Shown here piece by piece: positions 34,210-43,184 of a stretch of 64,000 nucleotides of DNA; position 1 is the first letter of the stretch, and every line of letters begins with the position of its first letter. The notes under the pieces are model-generated. The model was not told where the DNA came from, did not search any database, and saw only the letters and a program-made list of their open reading frames with translations. A program made the position numbers and the translations under genes. This stretch comes from Aldehydirespirator sp965203575 (GTDB lineage: Bacteria > Actinomycetota > Acidimicrobiia > Acidimicrobiales > Aldehydirespiratoraceae), in assembly GCA_965203575.1 (NCBI GenBank), contig OZ241894.1:1674001-1738000 (forward strand), given 5' to 3'.

Positions 34210-35495
34210 CCTTCCACGCCCCTCTCCATCTCCCCGGCCGTAGCGGCGGCGGCAGCCACAGTGGCCTCGATCTCGGCTTCGGTGTGGGCCAGCGACGGGA
34301 AGATCGCCTCGTAAGCCCCCGGCGCGAAAGCCACACCGCGCCGCAGCATCCCGTGGAAGAACGGCGGATAACGACTGTCATCGGCCGCCTTGCGGGCCTC
34401 GTCGAAGTCACGGGGCGCGTCCTCGGCGAAGAACAGGCCCAGTAGGGGACCGACCCGCGGCAGCACCGCGGTCACCCCGGCCGCGGCGAAGGCTCCGGCC
34501 ATTCCCTCCTGCAAGGCGGCCGCAGTGGATTCCAGCCTCTGGTAGGCGTCGTCATCGAGCAACCCCAGCACCGCCAGCCCGGCCGCGGTGGCCAGCGGGT
34601 TACCCGACAGTGTCCCGGCCTGGTACACGCCGCCCAGGGGCGCCAGGCCCGACATGATGTCCGTCGAGGCTCCGAAGGCGCCCACCGGCAGCCCGCCTCC
34701 GATGACCTTGCCGAAGCACCAGATGTCGGGCCGCACTCCGAACCACTCGGCGGCGCCACCCCGGCAGAGCCGGAAGCCGGTGATCACCTCGTCGAAGAGC
34801 AGCAGCGCGCCGGCCGCGTCGCAGGCGTCGCGCAGTCCCTGCAGGAAGCCGGGCTCCGGCGCCACCAATCCCATGTTGGCCGCCACCGGCTCGACGCAAA
34901 CCACCGCCACCGACTCGTCCAGCTCGGGCACCACGTTGTAGGGGGCCACGATGGTGTCGGCCACCGCGCCGGCGGTCACTCCCTCCGATCCGGCCAAGCC
35001 CTGCTGGGCAACGCCCGATCCGCCCGCCACCAGCAGGGAATCGCTGTGGCCGTGGTAGCAGCCGGCGAACTTCACCACCGTCGGGCGTCCGGTCACGCCC
35101 CGTGCGAGCCGCACCGCCGACATCACCGCCTCGGTGCCGCTGTTGGTCAGCCGCACCATCTCCAGGCCCGCCACCCGGTCGCACATCTCCTCGGCCATCA
35201 GCACCTCGTCGCGGGTGGGCGCGCCGTAGCTGGTGCCCCGCCCGGCCGCCCGCCGCACGGCTTCGACCACCGCCGGGTGGGCGTGGCCGCAGATGCCCGG
35301 CCCGTAGCTCTGCACGTAGTCGATGTAGCGGCGGCCCTCCACGTCGTATACGAACGGACCGGAGGCCTCGGCCACGAAATAGGGAGTGCCCCCCACGGAG
35401 CGGAAAGCCCGAACCGGCGAGTTGACCCCGCCGGGGATCACCCGCTGGGCCCGCTCGAACAGAGCCTCGTTGGTGAGGGCCTCGTCGCTGCTCAC
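34206..35495 (-). CDS. hemL: Glutamate-1-semialdehyde 2,1-aminomutase
   Basis: A 429-aa PLP enzyme that turns glutamate-1-semialdehyde into 5-aminolevulinate. It has the typical start (ALFERAQRVIPGGVNSPVRA), GTEAVMSAVRLARG, LLLFDEVITGFR and the Schiff-base Lys263 in WCFGKVIGGGLPVGAFG. GTG 35495 is chosen because the family N-terminus begins just after it and a GAGG lies upstream; the frame is open further (to 35714) but reads as shadow. It is third from the end of the C5-pathway operon. Confidence 0.93.
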   Translation of the reverse strand: MSSDEALTNEALFERAQRVIPGGVNSPVRAFRSVGGTPYFVAEASGPFVYDVEGRRYIDYVQSYGPGICGHAHPAVVEAVRRAAGRGTSYGAPTRDEVLMAEEMCDRVAGLEMVRLTNSGTEAVMSAVRLARGVTGRPTVVKFAGCYHGHSDSLLVAGGSGVAQQGLAGSEGVTAGAVADTIVAPYNVVPELDESVAVVCVEPVAANMGLVAPEPGFLQGLRDACDAAGALLLFDEVITGFRLCRGGAAEWFGVRPDIWCFGKVIGGGLPVGAFGASTDIMSGLAPLGGVYQAGTLSGNPLATAAGLAVLGLLDDDAYQRLESTAAALQEGMAGAFAAAGVTAVLPRVGPLLGLFFAEDAPRDFDEARKAADDSRYPPFFHGMLRRGVAFAPGAYEAIFPSLAHTEAEIEATVAAAAATAGEMERGVEG

Positions 35496-35513
35496 AGCAG
35501 AGCCTCGTTGGTG
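35460..35513 (-). repeat. 16-bp direct repeat at the hemB-hemL junction
   Basis: CAGAGCCTCGTTGGTG occurs at 35460-35475 (inside hemL, codons for TNEALF) and again at 35498-35513, 38 bp apart, just upstream of the hemL start. It may be a small duplication that created part of the hemL leader, including its GAGG. Confidence 0.6.
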
Positions 35514-35535
35514 TTGGCGTCGCGCTCCGCGTCGC

Positions 35536-36516
35536 TCACTGCATGGCCTCGGCCAGGCGGCGGGCGAAGTAGGTGAGCACCACGTCGGCGCCGGCCCGGC
35601 GGATGGCGAGGACATGCTCGTGGGCCACCGCGTCACCGTCGAGCCAGCCCCGCTCGGCCGCGGCGCACACCATGGAGTACTCCCCGGACACGTGGTAGGC
35701 GGCCAGCGGCACATCGAAGGTGCGCCGTGCGGCCGAGATCACATCCAAGAACGCCAGAGCCGGCTTCACCATCACCATGTCGGCGCCCTCGGCCAGATCC
35801 AAGCGGATCTCCTCGAGGGCCTCCCGGGCTCCGGCCACGTCCTGCTGGTAGGTCCGGCGGTCACCGCCGCCCGCAATGGTCACGTCCACCGCTTCCCGGA
35901 ACGGCCCGTACAGGGCGGTGGCGTACTTGGCCGAGTAGGCGAGGATGGCAGTCTCGGTGCAACCCGAGCCGTCGAGAGCGGCGCGGATGGCACCGACCTG
36001 GCCGTCCATCATCCCCGAAGGAGCCACGATGTCGGCCCCCGCGGCCGCCTGGGCCAACGCGATGCGGGCGTAGATCTCCAGGGTGGCGTCGTTCTCCACG
36101 TCGCCGCGGCTGTCGAGCACCCCGCAGTGTCCGTGGTCGGTGTACTCGTCCATGCACAGATCGGCGATCAACACGATGTCATCACCGAGATCGGCGCGCA
36201 GGTCGGCCAGAGCCATCTGCACGATCCCGTCGGGATTCCAGGCCTCCGACCCGATGTGGTCCTTGTGCTCGGGCACCCCGAACAGCACCACCGCGCCGAT
36301 CCCGAGGGAGTGCAACTCCTTGACCTCGGCCCGCAACGATCCGCGGGTGTGCTGGAATTGTCCCGGCATGGAGACGATGGGCTCGGGTTCGTCGATCCCC
36401 TCCCGCACGAACAGCGGCGCGATGAAGTCCGCCGGATCGAGCCGGTGCTCGGCCACCAGCCGTCGCAGGGCCGGGGTCCGGCGCAGCCGACGCATGCGCC
36501 GCTGCGGGAAACTCAC
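35536..36516 (-). CDS. hemB: Delta-aminolevulinic acid dehydratase (porphobilinogen synthase)
   Basis: A 326-aa enzyme that condenses two 5-aminolevulinates. It has FVREGIDEPEPIVSMPG, the metal-site region IADLCMDEYTDHGHCG, the Schiff-base segments YSAKYATALYGPFR and MVMVKPALAFLDV, and AYHVSGEYSM. The metal region has Cys at CMDEYTDHGHCG as in zinc-type or mixed enzymes. GTG 36516 begins it, a few bases after hemD ends. Confidence 0.94.
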   Translation of the reverse strand: MSFPQRRMRRLRRTPALRRLVAEHRLDPADFIAPLFVREGIDEPEPIVSMPGQFQHTRGSLRAEVKELHSLGIGAVVLFGVPEHKDHIGSEAWNPDGIVQMALADLRADLGDDIVLIADLCMDEYTDHGHCGVLDSRGDVENDATLEIYARIALAQAAAGADIVAPSGMMDGQVGAIRAALDGSGCTETAILAYSAKYATALYGPFREAVDVTIAGGGDRRTYQQDVAGAREALEEIRLDLAEGADMVMVKPALAFLDVISAARRTFDVPLAAYHVSGEYSMVCAAAERGWLDGDAVAHEHVLAIRRAGADVVLTYFARRLAEAMQ

Positions 36517-36525
36517 CCTGCGAGG

Positions 36526-37320
36526 CTACCCAGCGTCGTCGGGTGCCGACCACGGGCGGGCGTGGCCGACCAGCGCGGCCACCACGCCGTCGATGGTGTG
36601 CTCGGATGCCTCCACGGTGACTTCGAGGCCGTGGGACGCCGCGGTGGCTGACGTGGCCGGGCCTATGGAGGCCACCAGGGGCGGGACCGCGTCGGCGCCG
36701 ACCTCGGCCACCAGACGCGTGACCGTGGACGACGAAGTGAACACCACACCGTCGGAGGCAGCCACCGCCCGGCGCTGGTCGTTGGTCAGGCGGGCGGCCA
36801 CGTTCCGGTAGGCGGCCACGTCCAGCACCTCCCAGCCGGCGTCTCGCAGGCTGTCGGGCAGCACGGGGCGGGCTACCGCGGCCCGGGCCAGCACCACGAG
36901 GCTGCCGCTGCTCCCGGAGCCGGGAGCCGGGAACGCTTGCACCAATCCCTCAGCGATCGATCGGTCGGGCACCAGCCGCACGGTCAGCCCCACCGCGGCG
37001 GCCCGGGCTGCGGTCCCCGGACCGATGGCTGCAACGTTGACGCCGGCGACCAGCGGCCCGGCCGCGGCCGCTCGCTCGGCCCCGTTCGGGCTGGTGACCA
37101 CCAGCCAGTCTCCCCGTTCGAGCCGGGCCAGCGCCGCATTCAGTCCGGCTCCCCCGTCGGCGGGGTCGGTGATGGCGATCACCGGTGCGCTGACCACCTC
37201 GGCACCGGCCGCGGCCAGCCCGTCGGCCAGCGGCCGGGCCTGGTGGCGCGGCCGGCAAACCACGATCTTCAGCCCGGCGAGCGGCTTGGGAGCCTGAGGC
37301 CGGGGCCCTGCCGGGCTCAT
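36526..37320 (-). CDS. hemD: Uroporphyrinogen-III synthase
   Basis: A 264-aa protein of the HemD two-domain fold: IVVCRPRHQARPLADGLAAAG at the start, LVVTSPNGAERA, the second-half VVFTSSSTVTRLV and PPLVASIGPATSATA. It closes hydroxymethylbilane to uroporphyrinogen III. ATG 37320 overlaps the hemC stop (ATGA). Low family conservation makes position in the operon an important part of the call. Confidence 0.88.
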   Translation of the reverse strand: MSPAGPRPQAPKPLAGLKIVVCRPRHQARPLADGLAAAGAEVVSAPVIAITDPADGGAGLNAALARLERGDWLVVTSPNGAERAAAAGPLVAGVNVAAIGPGTAARAAAVGLTVRLVPDRSIAEGLVQAFPAPGSGSSGSLVVLARAAVARPVLPDSLRDAGWEVLDVAAYRNVAARLTNDQRRAVAASDGVVFTSSSTVTRLVAEVGADAVPPLVASIGPATSATAASHGLEVTVEASEHTIDGVVAALVGHARPWSAPDDAG

Positions 37321-38222
37321 CGGGCCGCTCCCATGAGCTCCCGGCCGCCGCATTCGTCCAGGAGGTGCCGGGCCACGGACCGGCCCAGCGTCTCGGGATC
37401 ACGGCCCCGGCGAGTGTCGCGGATGAGCATCCGGCCGTCGAGCGACGCCACCAGCCCGGTCAGTTCCAGACCGCCGCCGGGAGCCTCGCCGGCGTGGGCG
37501 CCGGCCGGCAGGCTGCAGTCGCCGCCCAGCTCGGCCAGAAAGGCCCGCTCAGCGTCGATCGCCCGCCTGCTCGGCCCGTGTTCCATAGCGAGCAGCGTCT
37601 CGAGCACGGCCCGATCATCGGCTCGGCACTCCACCGCAATGGCTCCCTGCCCGACCTGGGGCACGAAGACGTCCGGTTCGAGCACGTCGAGCACGTCCGG
37701 TTCGAGCCCCAGGCGCTGCAAAGCCGCCGCGGCCATGACGATGGCGTCGAACGCGGCAGCCTTGTTGAGCCGGGTGGCGATGTTGCCCCGCAGCTCGGCA
37801 AAGGCCAGATCGGGTCGCGCCCATGCCAGTTGGGCCTTGCGCCTGACCGAGCCCGTCGCCACCGTCGCGCCGGCCGGCAACTCAGCCAGCCGGCAGCCCA
37901 CCAGGGCGTCCCGCGGGTCGCCGCGCCTCGGCACCGCGGCCAGCACCAAGCCCTCAGGAGTCGACGACGGCAAGTCCTTGGCCGAGTGCACTGCGATATC
38001 GGCCCGCCCGTCGAGCACCGCGGCCTGCACCTCCTTCACGAACACTCCCTTGCCCCCCATGGCGTGAATCGGCGCATCGGCCTGCCGGTCACCGGTAGTC
38101 GCCACCACCACCGGCTCGGTCGCCACCCCGCCGGCCTCGGCCAGCAACCCGGCCACGATGCTGGTCTGCCGGAGGGCCAAGGCACTGCCCCGGGTGGCCG
38201 CTCTCAGAGGCCGAGCGGTCAC
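37317..38222 (-). CDS. hemC: Porphobilinogen deaminase (hydroxymethylbilane synthase)
   Basis: A 301-aa enzyme. RAATRGSALALRQ at the start, VKEVQAAVLDGRADIAVHSAKDLP, TGSVRRKAQL, and the dipyrromethane cofactor cysteine in GGDCSLPAGAHA (Cys236) are all present. It begins with GTG 38222, five bases after hemA ends. Confidence 0.95.
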   Translation of the reverse strand: MTARPLRAATRGSALALRQTSIVAGLLAEAGGVATEPVVVATTGDRQADAPIHAMGGKGVFVKEVQAAVLDGRADIAVHSAKDLPSSTPEGLVLAAVPRRGDPRDALVGCRLAELPAGATVATGSVRRKAQLAWARPDLAFAELRGNIATRLNKAAAFDAIVMAAAALQRLGLEPDVLDVLEPDVFVPQVGQGAIAVECRADDRAVLETLLAMEHGPSRRAIDAERAFLAELGGDCSLPAGAHAGEAPGGGLELTGLVASLDGRMLIRDTRRGRDPETLGRSVARHLLDECGGRELMGAAR

Positions 38223-38227
38223 AGTTT

Positions 38228-39487
38228 CTACAGGTCGAACAGGTCGCGTAGTGCTTCGGCGAGCCGGTCGCCCCGTGCGTGGCCGGCCGCGTCCTTGAGC
38301 CGGATGGTCGGCTCGTGGAGCAGCTTGTTCACCACGCCGCGCAGCAGGGACTCCACCGCGGCGCGCTGGGCGGGGGAGAGATCAGCGAGGCGCGACGCAT
38401 GGCGGTCCAGCTCGCTCGCGCTGAGAAGCTCAGCTCGGCCCCTCAGCGCCGCGATGAGCGGGGCGACTTCACGGGCCGATGCCTCAGCCAGATAGAACTC
38501 GACCTCTTCGTCGATGATGGCCTGCACGGAGTCGATCTCCTGGGTGCGACCGGACCGTTCCCGTTCCACGAAGTCGCCCAGGTCGTCCATGTCGAGCAGG
38601 GTCACTCCCGGCAGTTCCCGAGCAGCGGGATCCACATCGCGGGGTACGGCCACGTCGACGATCAGCAGCTCCGCGCCCGCTCGTCGGGCCATCACCGCGT
38701 CGATGTCGCTGTGTTCGAGGACTATCTCGGTGGCTCCGGTAGTGGTGATGGCCACGTCGGCGCCGGCCAGAGCAGTGTCCAGATCGGCCAGGGCCACGGC
38801 CCGCCCGCCGCACAGTTGCGCGGCGGCCACGGCCCGCTCCGGTGAGCGGCTCGCTACTGCTATGTCGCCGGGATGGGCGTCGGCCAGGGACTTGAGCGTG
38901 CCTGAGGCCACCTCGCCCGCGCCCAGCACGAGCACCCGGCGGCCGGTCAGCCCTCCGAGCCGCTCGTCGGCCAGAGCGACCGCGGCATGCGACAGGGAGG
39001 CGATGCCGCGGGCGATGCCGGTCTCGGTGCGGGCCCGCTTGCCGGTCTCGACCGCTCGGCGGAACAGCGGTTCGAGCACCGCGCCGACGGTGCCCTCCGA
39101 GCGGGCTGCCTGCCAAGCGTCGCGTACCTGGCCCAGCACCTCGTGCTCGCCCACCACCACGGAGTCGAGTCCGGCGGCCACCGCGAACAGGTGCCGCACC
39201 GCGTCGGCGTCGTGGTGGGCGTACAGCTCGTCTCCCACCGTCTCGGGCGGGAGCCCCGAATGGCGGGCGATCAACTCCCGGATGTCGGCGTAGCCGCCGT
39301 GGAAGCGTTCGGCGTAGGCGTAGACCTCGATGCGGTTGCATGTGGACAGCAGCACCGACTCGCTGAGATGCTCGGCCGCCGCGAGGTCGTGGAGGGCCTT
39401 GGGCAGGTCGTCGGGCGCGACCGTCATCCGCTCGAGCAGGCCGAGCGGCGTGGCGCGGTGATTGCACCCGACCACTACCAGCGACAT
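38228..39487 (-). CDS. hemA: Glutamyl-tRNA reductase
   Basis: A 419-aa enzyme that reduces glutamyl-tRNA to glutamate-1-semialdehyde, the first committed C5-pathway step. It has the N-terminal VVVGCNHRATPLGLLERM, the catalytic Cys in LLSTCNRIEVYAY, the NADPH domain VLVLGAGEVASGTLKSL and LIVDVAVPRDVDP, and a C-terminal dimerisation region. ATG 39487 gives the conserved N-terminus; a longer reading to 39541 adds a non-conserved arm. It is the first gene of hemA-C-D-B-L-yceI. Confidence 0.94.
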   Translation of the reverse strand: MSLVVVGCNHRATPLGLLERMTVAPDDLPKALHDLAAAEHLSESVLLSTCNRIEVYAYAERFHGGYADIRELIARHSGLPPETVGDELYAHHDADAVRHLFAVAAGLDSVVVGEHEVLGQVRDAWQAARSEGTVGAVLEPLFRRAVETGKRARTETGIARGIASLSHAAVALADERLGGLTGRRVLVLGAGEVASGTLKSLADAHPGDIAVASRSPERAVAAAQLCGGRAVALADLDTALAGADVAITTTGATEIVLEHSDIDAVMARRAGAELLIVDVAVPRDVDPAARELPGVTLLDMDDLGDFVERERSGRTQEIDSVQAIIDEEVEFYLAEASAREVAPLIAALRGRAELLSASELDRHASRLADLSPAQRAAVESLLRGVVNKLLHEPTIRLKDAAGHARGDRLAEALRDLFDL

Positions 39488-39550
39488 CGAATCGGATGTT
39501 ATCGCCGCTCGCGTCACGCGAGCTAGGTCGCGCGACGGCAATAGCCCCGT

Positions 39551-39640
39551 CTACCGGGCCAGGAAGAAGAGTTGCAGCACCCCGGCCACGACGATGATGG
39601 CGAGCAGCGCCACGATGGCGATGGTGGTTCCCGGTCTCAT
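39551..39640 (-). CDS. 29-residue single-pass membrane peptide
   Basis: A tiny frame starts MRPGTTIAIVALLAIIVVAG and ends LFFLAR, almost entirely one hydrophobic helix with a positive residue at each end. Its ATG overlaps the stop of the SAM-hydrolase gene (ATGA), which argues for real, coupled translation. It lies 63 bases upstream of hemA. Function unknown; it may be an actinobacterial small membrane protein. Confidence 0.55.
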   Translation of the reverse strand: MRPGTTIAIVALLAIIVVAGVLQLFFLAR

Positions 39641-40587
39641 GGCCGGCCTCCTTGCTCTTCCGGCCCGGCAGGCTCACCGGGCCGGGGGCGGAGCCCGACC
39701 GACGTCACCACCGTCGGGCTGCCTGTCCGGCGGTCACCGGCTGCGGCGGCCGCGAGGCGCACCTCGCATCCCTCGTGCAGCCCGAGCTCGTCGGCCGCGG
39801 AGCGTTGGGGCAGGGCCAGCGACACGAGCCCGCTCGAGTCGGTGACGAGGCCGACGCGTCCCGGCGGCACGTCCGCATAGGCCCGGGCTCGCTCAGCCGT
39901 CCGCAGGTCTTCCCCGACCGTCACCTGCAGTAGGGCCCCGGTCGCGGCCATCTCGTCCACTTCGGCTGGATCGACGTTGAGTTGGCAGTTGCCGAAGCGG
40001 TCCACCCACAGCACCTCGGCCACCAGGTCGTCGCCCTCGCGCCGGCTCACCGGCAGCATTCCGGGAGTCAGCGTGGCCACGTCGACGGCCGGCCCCAGAT
40101 CGCTCAACGGCACTCCGCAACAGAGGTGCGCGGCCGCCGGCGCGAACACGTCACGGCCGTCGAAGGTCGAGCCCAGCCCGCCGAGGTCCTCCAGCCGGTA
40201 GTTGGCGCTGGCCAGCTCCACAGCCCGCCCGGCCCCGCCGACGAGGGCCACCACGGGGGCCAGCAACCCGTTGTCCGGTCCGACCAGCACCGAGGCGCCG
40301 TCGCCCACCTCCACCGCCACCGGTCGGCGGTCGGTGCCCACCCCGGGGTCGACCACAGCCAGAACCACGCCCGGCAGCAGGTACTGGGCGGCCCGGGCCA
40401 GCGCCAACCCGCCGGCTCGCACGTTGCAGGGCGCGATGCCGTGGGTGACGTCCACCACCCGCACATGGGGCGCGATGGAGGCGATGACCGAGTGGACCAC
40501 CCCGACGAACTCGTCACCGTGGCCGTAGTCCGACAGGAACGAGATCGTGTCGTAGCCCCGGTCCGCGCTGCCAGCGGCGGAGTTCAC
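39637..40587 (-). CDS. SAM hydroxide adenosyltransferase (DUF62/SAM hydrolase family)
   Basis: A 316-aa protein of the fluorinase/chlorinase-related DUF62 family. FLSDYGHGDEFVGVVHSV at the start, VVDVTHGIAPCNVRAGG, AVVDPGVGTDRRPVAVE, GPDNGLLAP, and the C-terminal-domain segment VDRFGNCQLN match. Members split S-adenosylmethionine to adenosine and methionine using water. The region does not show the extra loop of halogenases as far as can be seen. GTG 40587 overlaps the proC stop. Confidence 0.88.
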   Translation of the reverse strand: MNSAAGSADRGYDTISFLSDYGHGDEFVGVVHSVIASIAPHVRVVDVTHGIAPCNVRAGGLALARAAQYLLPGVVLAVVDPGVGTDRRPVAVEVGDGASVLVGPDNGLLAPVVALVGGAGRAVELASANYRLEDLGGLGSTFDGRDVFAPAAAHLCCGVPLSDLGPAVDVATLTPGMLPVSRREGDDLVAEVLWVDRFGNCQLNVDPAEVDEMAATGALLQVTVGEDLRTAERARAYADVPPGRVGLVTDSSGLVSLALPQRSAADELGLHEGCEVRLAAAAAGDRRTGSPTVVTSVGLRPRPGEPAGPEEQGGRP

Positions 40588-41372
40588 TGGCCCAGCTCTC
40601 GGGAGCGTTCTGTGGCCGCGGCCACCACCCGATCGATCAAGCCCATGAAGTCGGCGTCGTCGAGTACGGCCAGGCCGGCCGCGGTGGTGCCCCCTGGGGA
40701 GGTCACGTTCTCGCGCAGGCAGCCCGGATCCTCTCCGGAGGAGGCCAGGAGCTTCGCGGCTCCCAGAATGGTCTGCCTTGTCAAGGCGTCGGCGGTGGCA
40801 GCGTCGAGGCCCTGGGCCGTTCCCGCGGCTCGCATAGCCTCGGCCAGCCGGAACACGTAGGCGGGACCGCTGCCCGACAGGCCGGTCACCGCGTCGAGGT
40901 CCGTCTCGCTGACCACCGCGACCGTCCCAACCGCTTCGAGGATGCTTCGGGCCCAGTCAACGTCCTCGATTGACGCGGCCGAACCCGGCGCGATGACGGC
41001 CGCGCCCTCGCCGACCAGAGCCGGGGTGTTGGGCATGGCCCGTACGACTGCGGTCCCCGCAGGCAGCCCGGTCTCGATGGCGCCGGTGCGCACTCCCGCG
41101 GCGATGGACAGCACTCTCGGGGGTTCCGCGGCTGCTAGCCCGGGCAGCACCGTGGCCACCACGTCAGGCTTGACTGCGATCACCGCGCCAGTGCCAGAGG
41201 CGGGTTCGTTCGACATCGACACCCCTGGCACAGCGGCCGTGATGGCTTCCCGCCGCGCCGGGTCGGGCTCGACCACATGCAATTCGTCGGGCTCGGCCCA
41301 GCCGCTGGCCACGAGCCCAACCAGCAGGGCCTCGCCCATCTTGCCGCCGCCGATCACCTGGAGCTGACCCAT
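40584..41372 (-). CDS. proC: Pyrroline-5-carboxylate reductase
   Basis: A 262-aa enzyme for the last proline biosynthesis step. It has the NADPH-binding LQVIGGGKMGEALLVGL, AVKPDVVATVLP, VRAMPNTPALVGEGA, the GLSGSGPAYVFRLAEAM substrate site and the C-terminal VTSPGGTTAAGLAVL. It leads the proC-SAM hydrolase-small membrane peptide group. Confidence 0.93.
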   Translation of the reverse strand: MGQLQVIGGGKMGEALLVGLVASGWAEPDELHVVEPDPARREAITAAVPGVSMSNEPASGTGAVIAVKPDVVATVLPGLAAAEPPRVLSIAAGVRTGAIETGLPAGTAVVRAMPNTPALVGEGAAVIAPGSAASIEDVDWARSILEAVGTVAVVSETDLDAVTGLSGSGPAYVFRLAEAMRAAGTAQGLDAATADALTRQTILGAAKLLASSGEDPGCLRENVTSPGGTTAAGLAVLDDADFMGLIDRVVAAATERSRELGQ

Positions 41373-41414
41373 GACGATGATGCTAAGCGAGGGGGTTGGC
41401 CACCCGCGCCAGCC

Positions 41415-41714
41415 TCACTTGAACCAACTCTTGGGCGGGCGAATCCCGATTGCAGCACAGACGACACCCACAATCACTGCGACCACGAACGCCAGCGCCT
41501 TCACCAACGGCAACACCACGTGGCGTGTGGCCGCACCCACTGCAACAAGCACCCCCGGCGTTGGGTCCTTGTCTGAGAATGCTTGGGTTGCGGCAGGGTT
41601 CAGATTGCCGGTAATGACCCCGCCTGGAGTTGGTCCACACGCCGCACACAGTGGAGGGCTGAAGGAGACGAACCATTTCGCATCGCGCGATCCGCAAACC
41701 GAGCACACATCCAC
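41415..41714 (-). CDS. Small zinc-ribbon membrane protein, function unknown
   Basis: A 99-aa frame with CSVCG (4-8) and CAACG (23-27), a likely zinc ribbon, and one TM helix near the C-terminus (VVLPLVKALAFVVAVIVGVV). It starts at GTG 41714, 11 bases after the EamA gene ends and 42 bases before proC, on the same strand. No clear ribosome-binding site. The CxxC pairs and the helix support a real gene; no family recognised. Confidence 0.55.
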   Translation of the reverse strand: MDVCSVCGSRDAKWFVSFSPPLCAACGPTPGGVITGNLNPAATQAFSDKDPTPGVLVAVGAATRHVVLPLVKALAFVVAVIVGVVCAAIGIRPPKSWFK

Positions 41715-41725
41715 ACGGATTGAGA

Positions 41726-42625
41726 CTAGCTATGGCGGGCGGTGATCTGGAGGTCGCGGCGGATCACCCCGGTCAACGCCGCGATGACGATCACCCCGCC
41801 GACCATCTGGGCGATCTTGATCGGCTCGTCCAGGAAGATGGCGGCCAGGACCATCGTGAGCGGGGGCGCGCCCAGAAGGGCCATCGACGAGACGGTGATC
41901 CGCACATGCTTGTGGGCCCAACTCATCAGCAGATGGCCCGACCCCGGAACGGCCACGAGCGCGGCCACCCACAGCCAGGCGGTCGCATCGGGCAGGGACA
42001 GGCCGCCGCCGGTCAGGACGGCCGGCGGGGTGACCACGACCATGGCGACGATCCACGCCACCGCTTGGAACTCCAATGCACCGACCTTCTGGCGGGCCTC
42101 CTTGGCCAGCGCCATCTGCGCGGAGAAACACAGCAGGGCCAGCACGGCCAGCCCGTCGCCGCGCAGGCTCCAGGTCGGCACCGAGGCCGAACCGAACAGC
42201 ACCAGAGCGGTGCCGGCCAGCGCGGTCGCCACCAGCGCCAGCAGTCTGAGCGAGACCGGCTCGGCGAACCGGCGCACCGCCGCCCAGATCAACACGACGG
42301 GCACGAGCGACACGATCATGGACACGTTGGTGACGGTTGTGGACTTGATGCTCTGGTAGAACGCGATGTACCACAGGCCGAGCATCACCGCGGAGGGCAG
42401 GCAGGCCCGCAATTGGGGCCACGTCACCCGGCCCCGCCGGGCCAGAACGACCCCTCCGTAGATGAGGGAGCTCAGCGCCAACCGCCAGAAGGCCAGCTGC
42501 ACCGCGCCCAGGTCCACCTGGCGCACCAGAATGCTGCCGAAGCTCCAGCACACCACCGCGGCCGACACCGCCGTCAGGCCCAGCGGGTGCCACTGCGTCC
42601 CCCGTGACGACATGGAGGCAGTCAT
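41726..42625 (-). CDS. EamA/DMT-family transporter
   Basis: A 299-aa protein with about ten hydrophobic helices and the two EamA halves (VCWSFGSILVRQ in the first; SWAHKHVRITVSSMALLGAP and FLDEPI in the second). Drug/metabolite transporters move amino acids, sugars or other metabolites; substrate unknown. ATG 42625 or ATG 42613 may be used. The longer frame to 43090 overlaps the thioesterase gene and is shadow. Confidence 0.85.
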   Translation of the reverse strand: MTASMSSRGTQWHPLGLTAVSAAVVCWSFGSILVRQVDLGAVQLAFWRLALSSLIYGGVVLARRGRVTWPQLRACLPSAVMLGLWYIAFYQSIKSTTVTNVSMIVSLVPVVLIWAAVRRFAEPVSLRLLALVATALAGTALVLFGSASVPTWSLRGDGLAVLALLCFSAQMALAKEARQKVGALEFQAVAWIVAMVVVTPPAVLTGGGLSLPDATAWLWVAALVAVPGSGHLLMSWAHKHVRITVSSMALLGAPPLTMVLAAIFLDEPIKIAQMVGGVIVIAALTGVIRRDLQITARHS

Positions 42626-42657
42626 GGGCGCCGGGCCTGGGGGTAGGGCCTGGTCGC

Positions 42658-43140
42658 TCAACCGCCGACGGTTCGGATGGCTCGACCGGTGGTGCCTGCG
42701 GGGAGCAGGCCGGCATGGGCGTCGGCGTCGGCTCGCAGGACCGCATACAGCGCCTCGGCCATGGGGGCTACCCGGTCGATTCTGGTGTCGACGTGCAGCA
42801 TCATCGACTCCTGGGTGGCGGCCAGGACCCCGTCGCCACCGCTCCGCAGCTCGTGAAACAGGTGCACCCGCTTCTGGTCGGCCCCGGCCACGGTTGTGTC
42901 CACGGCCAGCGGGGTGGCCGGGGCCAGCTCGTCGATGAAGGCGATGTGGGTCTCCACCGTGTAGAACGACCCGCCGGTGCCGGCCCGGTAATGCTCGTCG
43001 AAACCCATGCGGATCAGGTACTCGTCGCTGGCCATGCCGAACACCACGCCGTAGAAGCCCTCGCTCATGTGGCCGTTGTAGTCGATCCACTCATCGAGAA
43101 CGGCGCCCGACCAGATGCGCAGCGGCGCGCCGTCAGCCAT
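42658..43140 (-). CDS. Hotdog thioesterase, possibly betainyl-CoA thioesterase
   Basis: A 160-aa single hotdog domain of the 4HBT type, with DEWIDYNGHMSEGFYGVVFG (catalytic Asp-Asn-His region) and VETHIAFIDELAPATPL. This N-terminal pattern resembles the thioesterase domain seen fused to L-carnitine dehydrogenase, which hydrolyses betainyl-CoA to glycine betaine. The nearby betaine/dimethylglycine genes make that role attractive, but another acyl-CoA is possible. Confidence 0.65.
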   Translation of the reverse strand: MADGAPLRIWSGAVLDEWIDYNGHMSEGFYGVVFGMASDEYLIRMGFDEHYRAGTGGSFYTVETHIAFIDELAPATPLAVDTTVAGADQKRVHLFHELRSGGDGVLAATQESMMLHVDTRIDRVAPMAEALYAVLRADADAHAGLLPAGTTGRAIRTVGG

Positions 43141-43184
43141 GGACCGCGAGTCTACGAAGACCCGTCACGCCGATGGGGTGCCCG

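Noticed and set aside
34207..35714. Longer hemL frame starting at 35714
   Set aside because: The first 73 codons overlap hemB and are shadow sequence; the family N-terminus begins just after GTG 35495.
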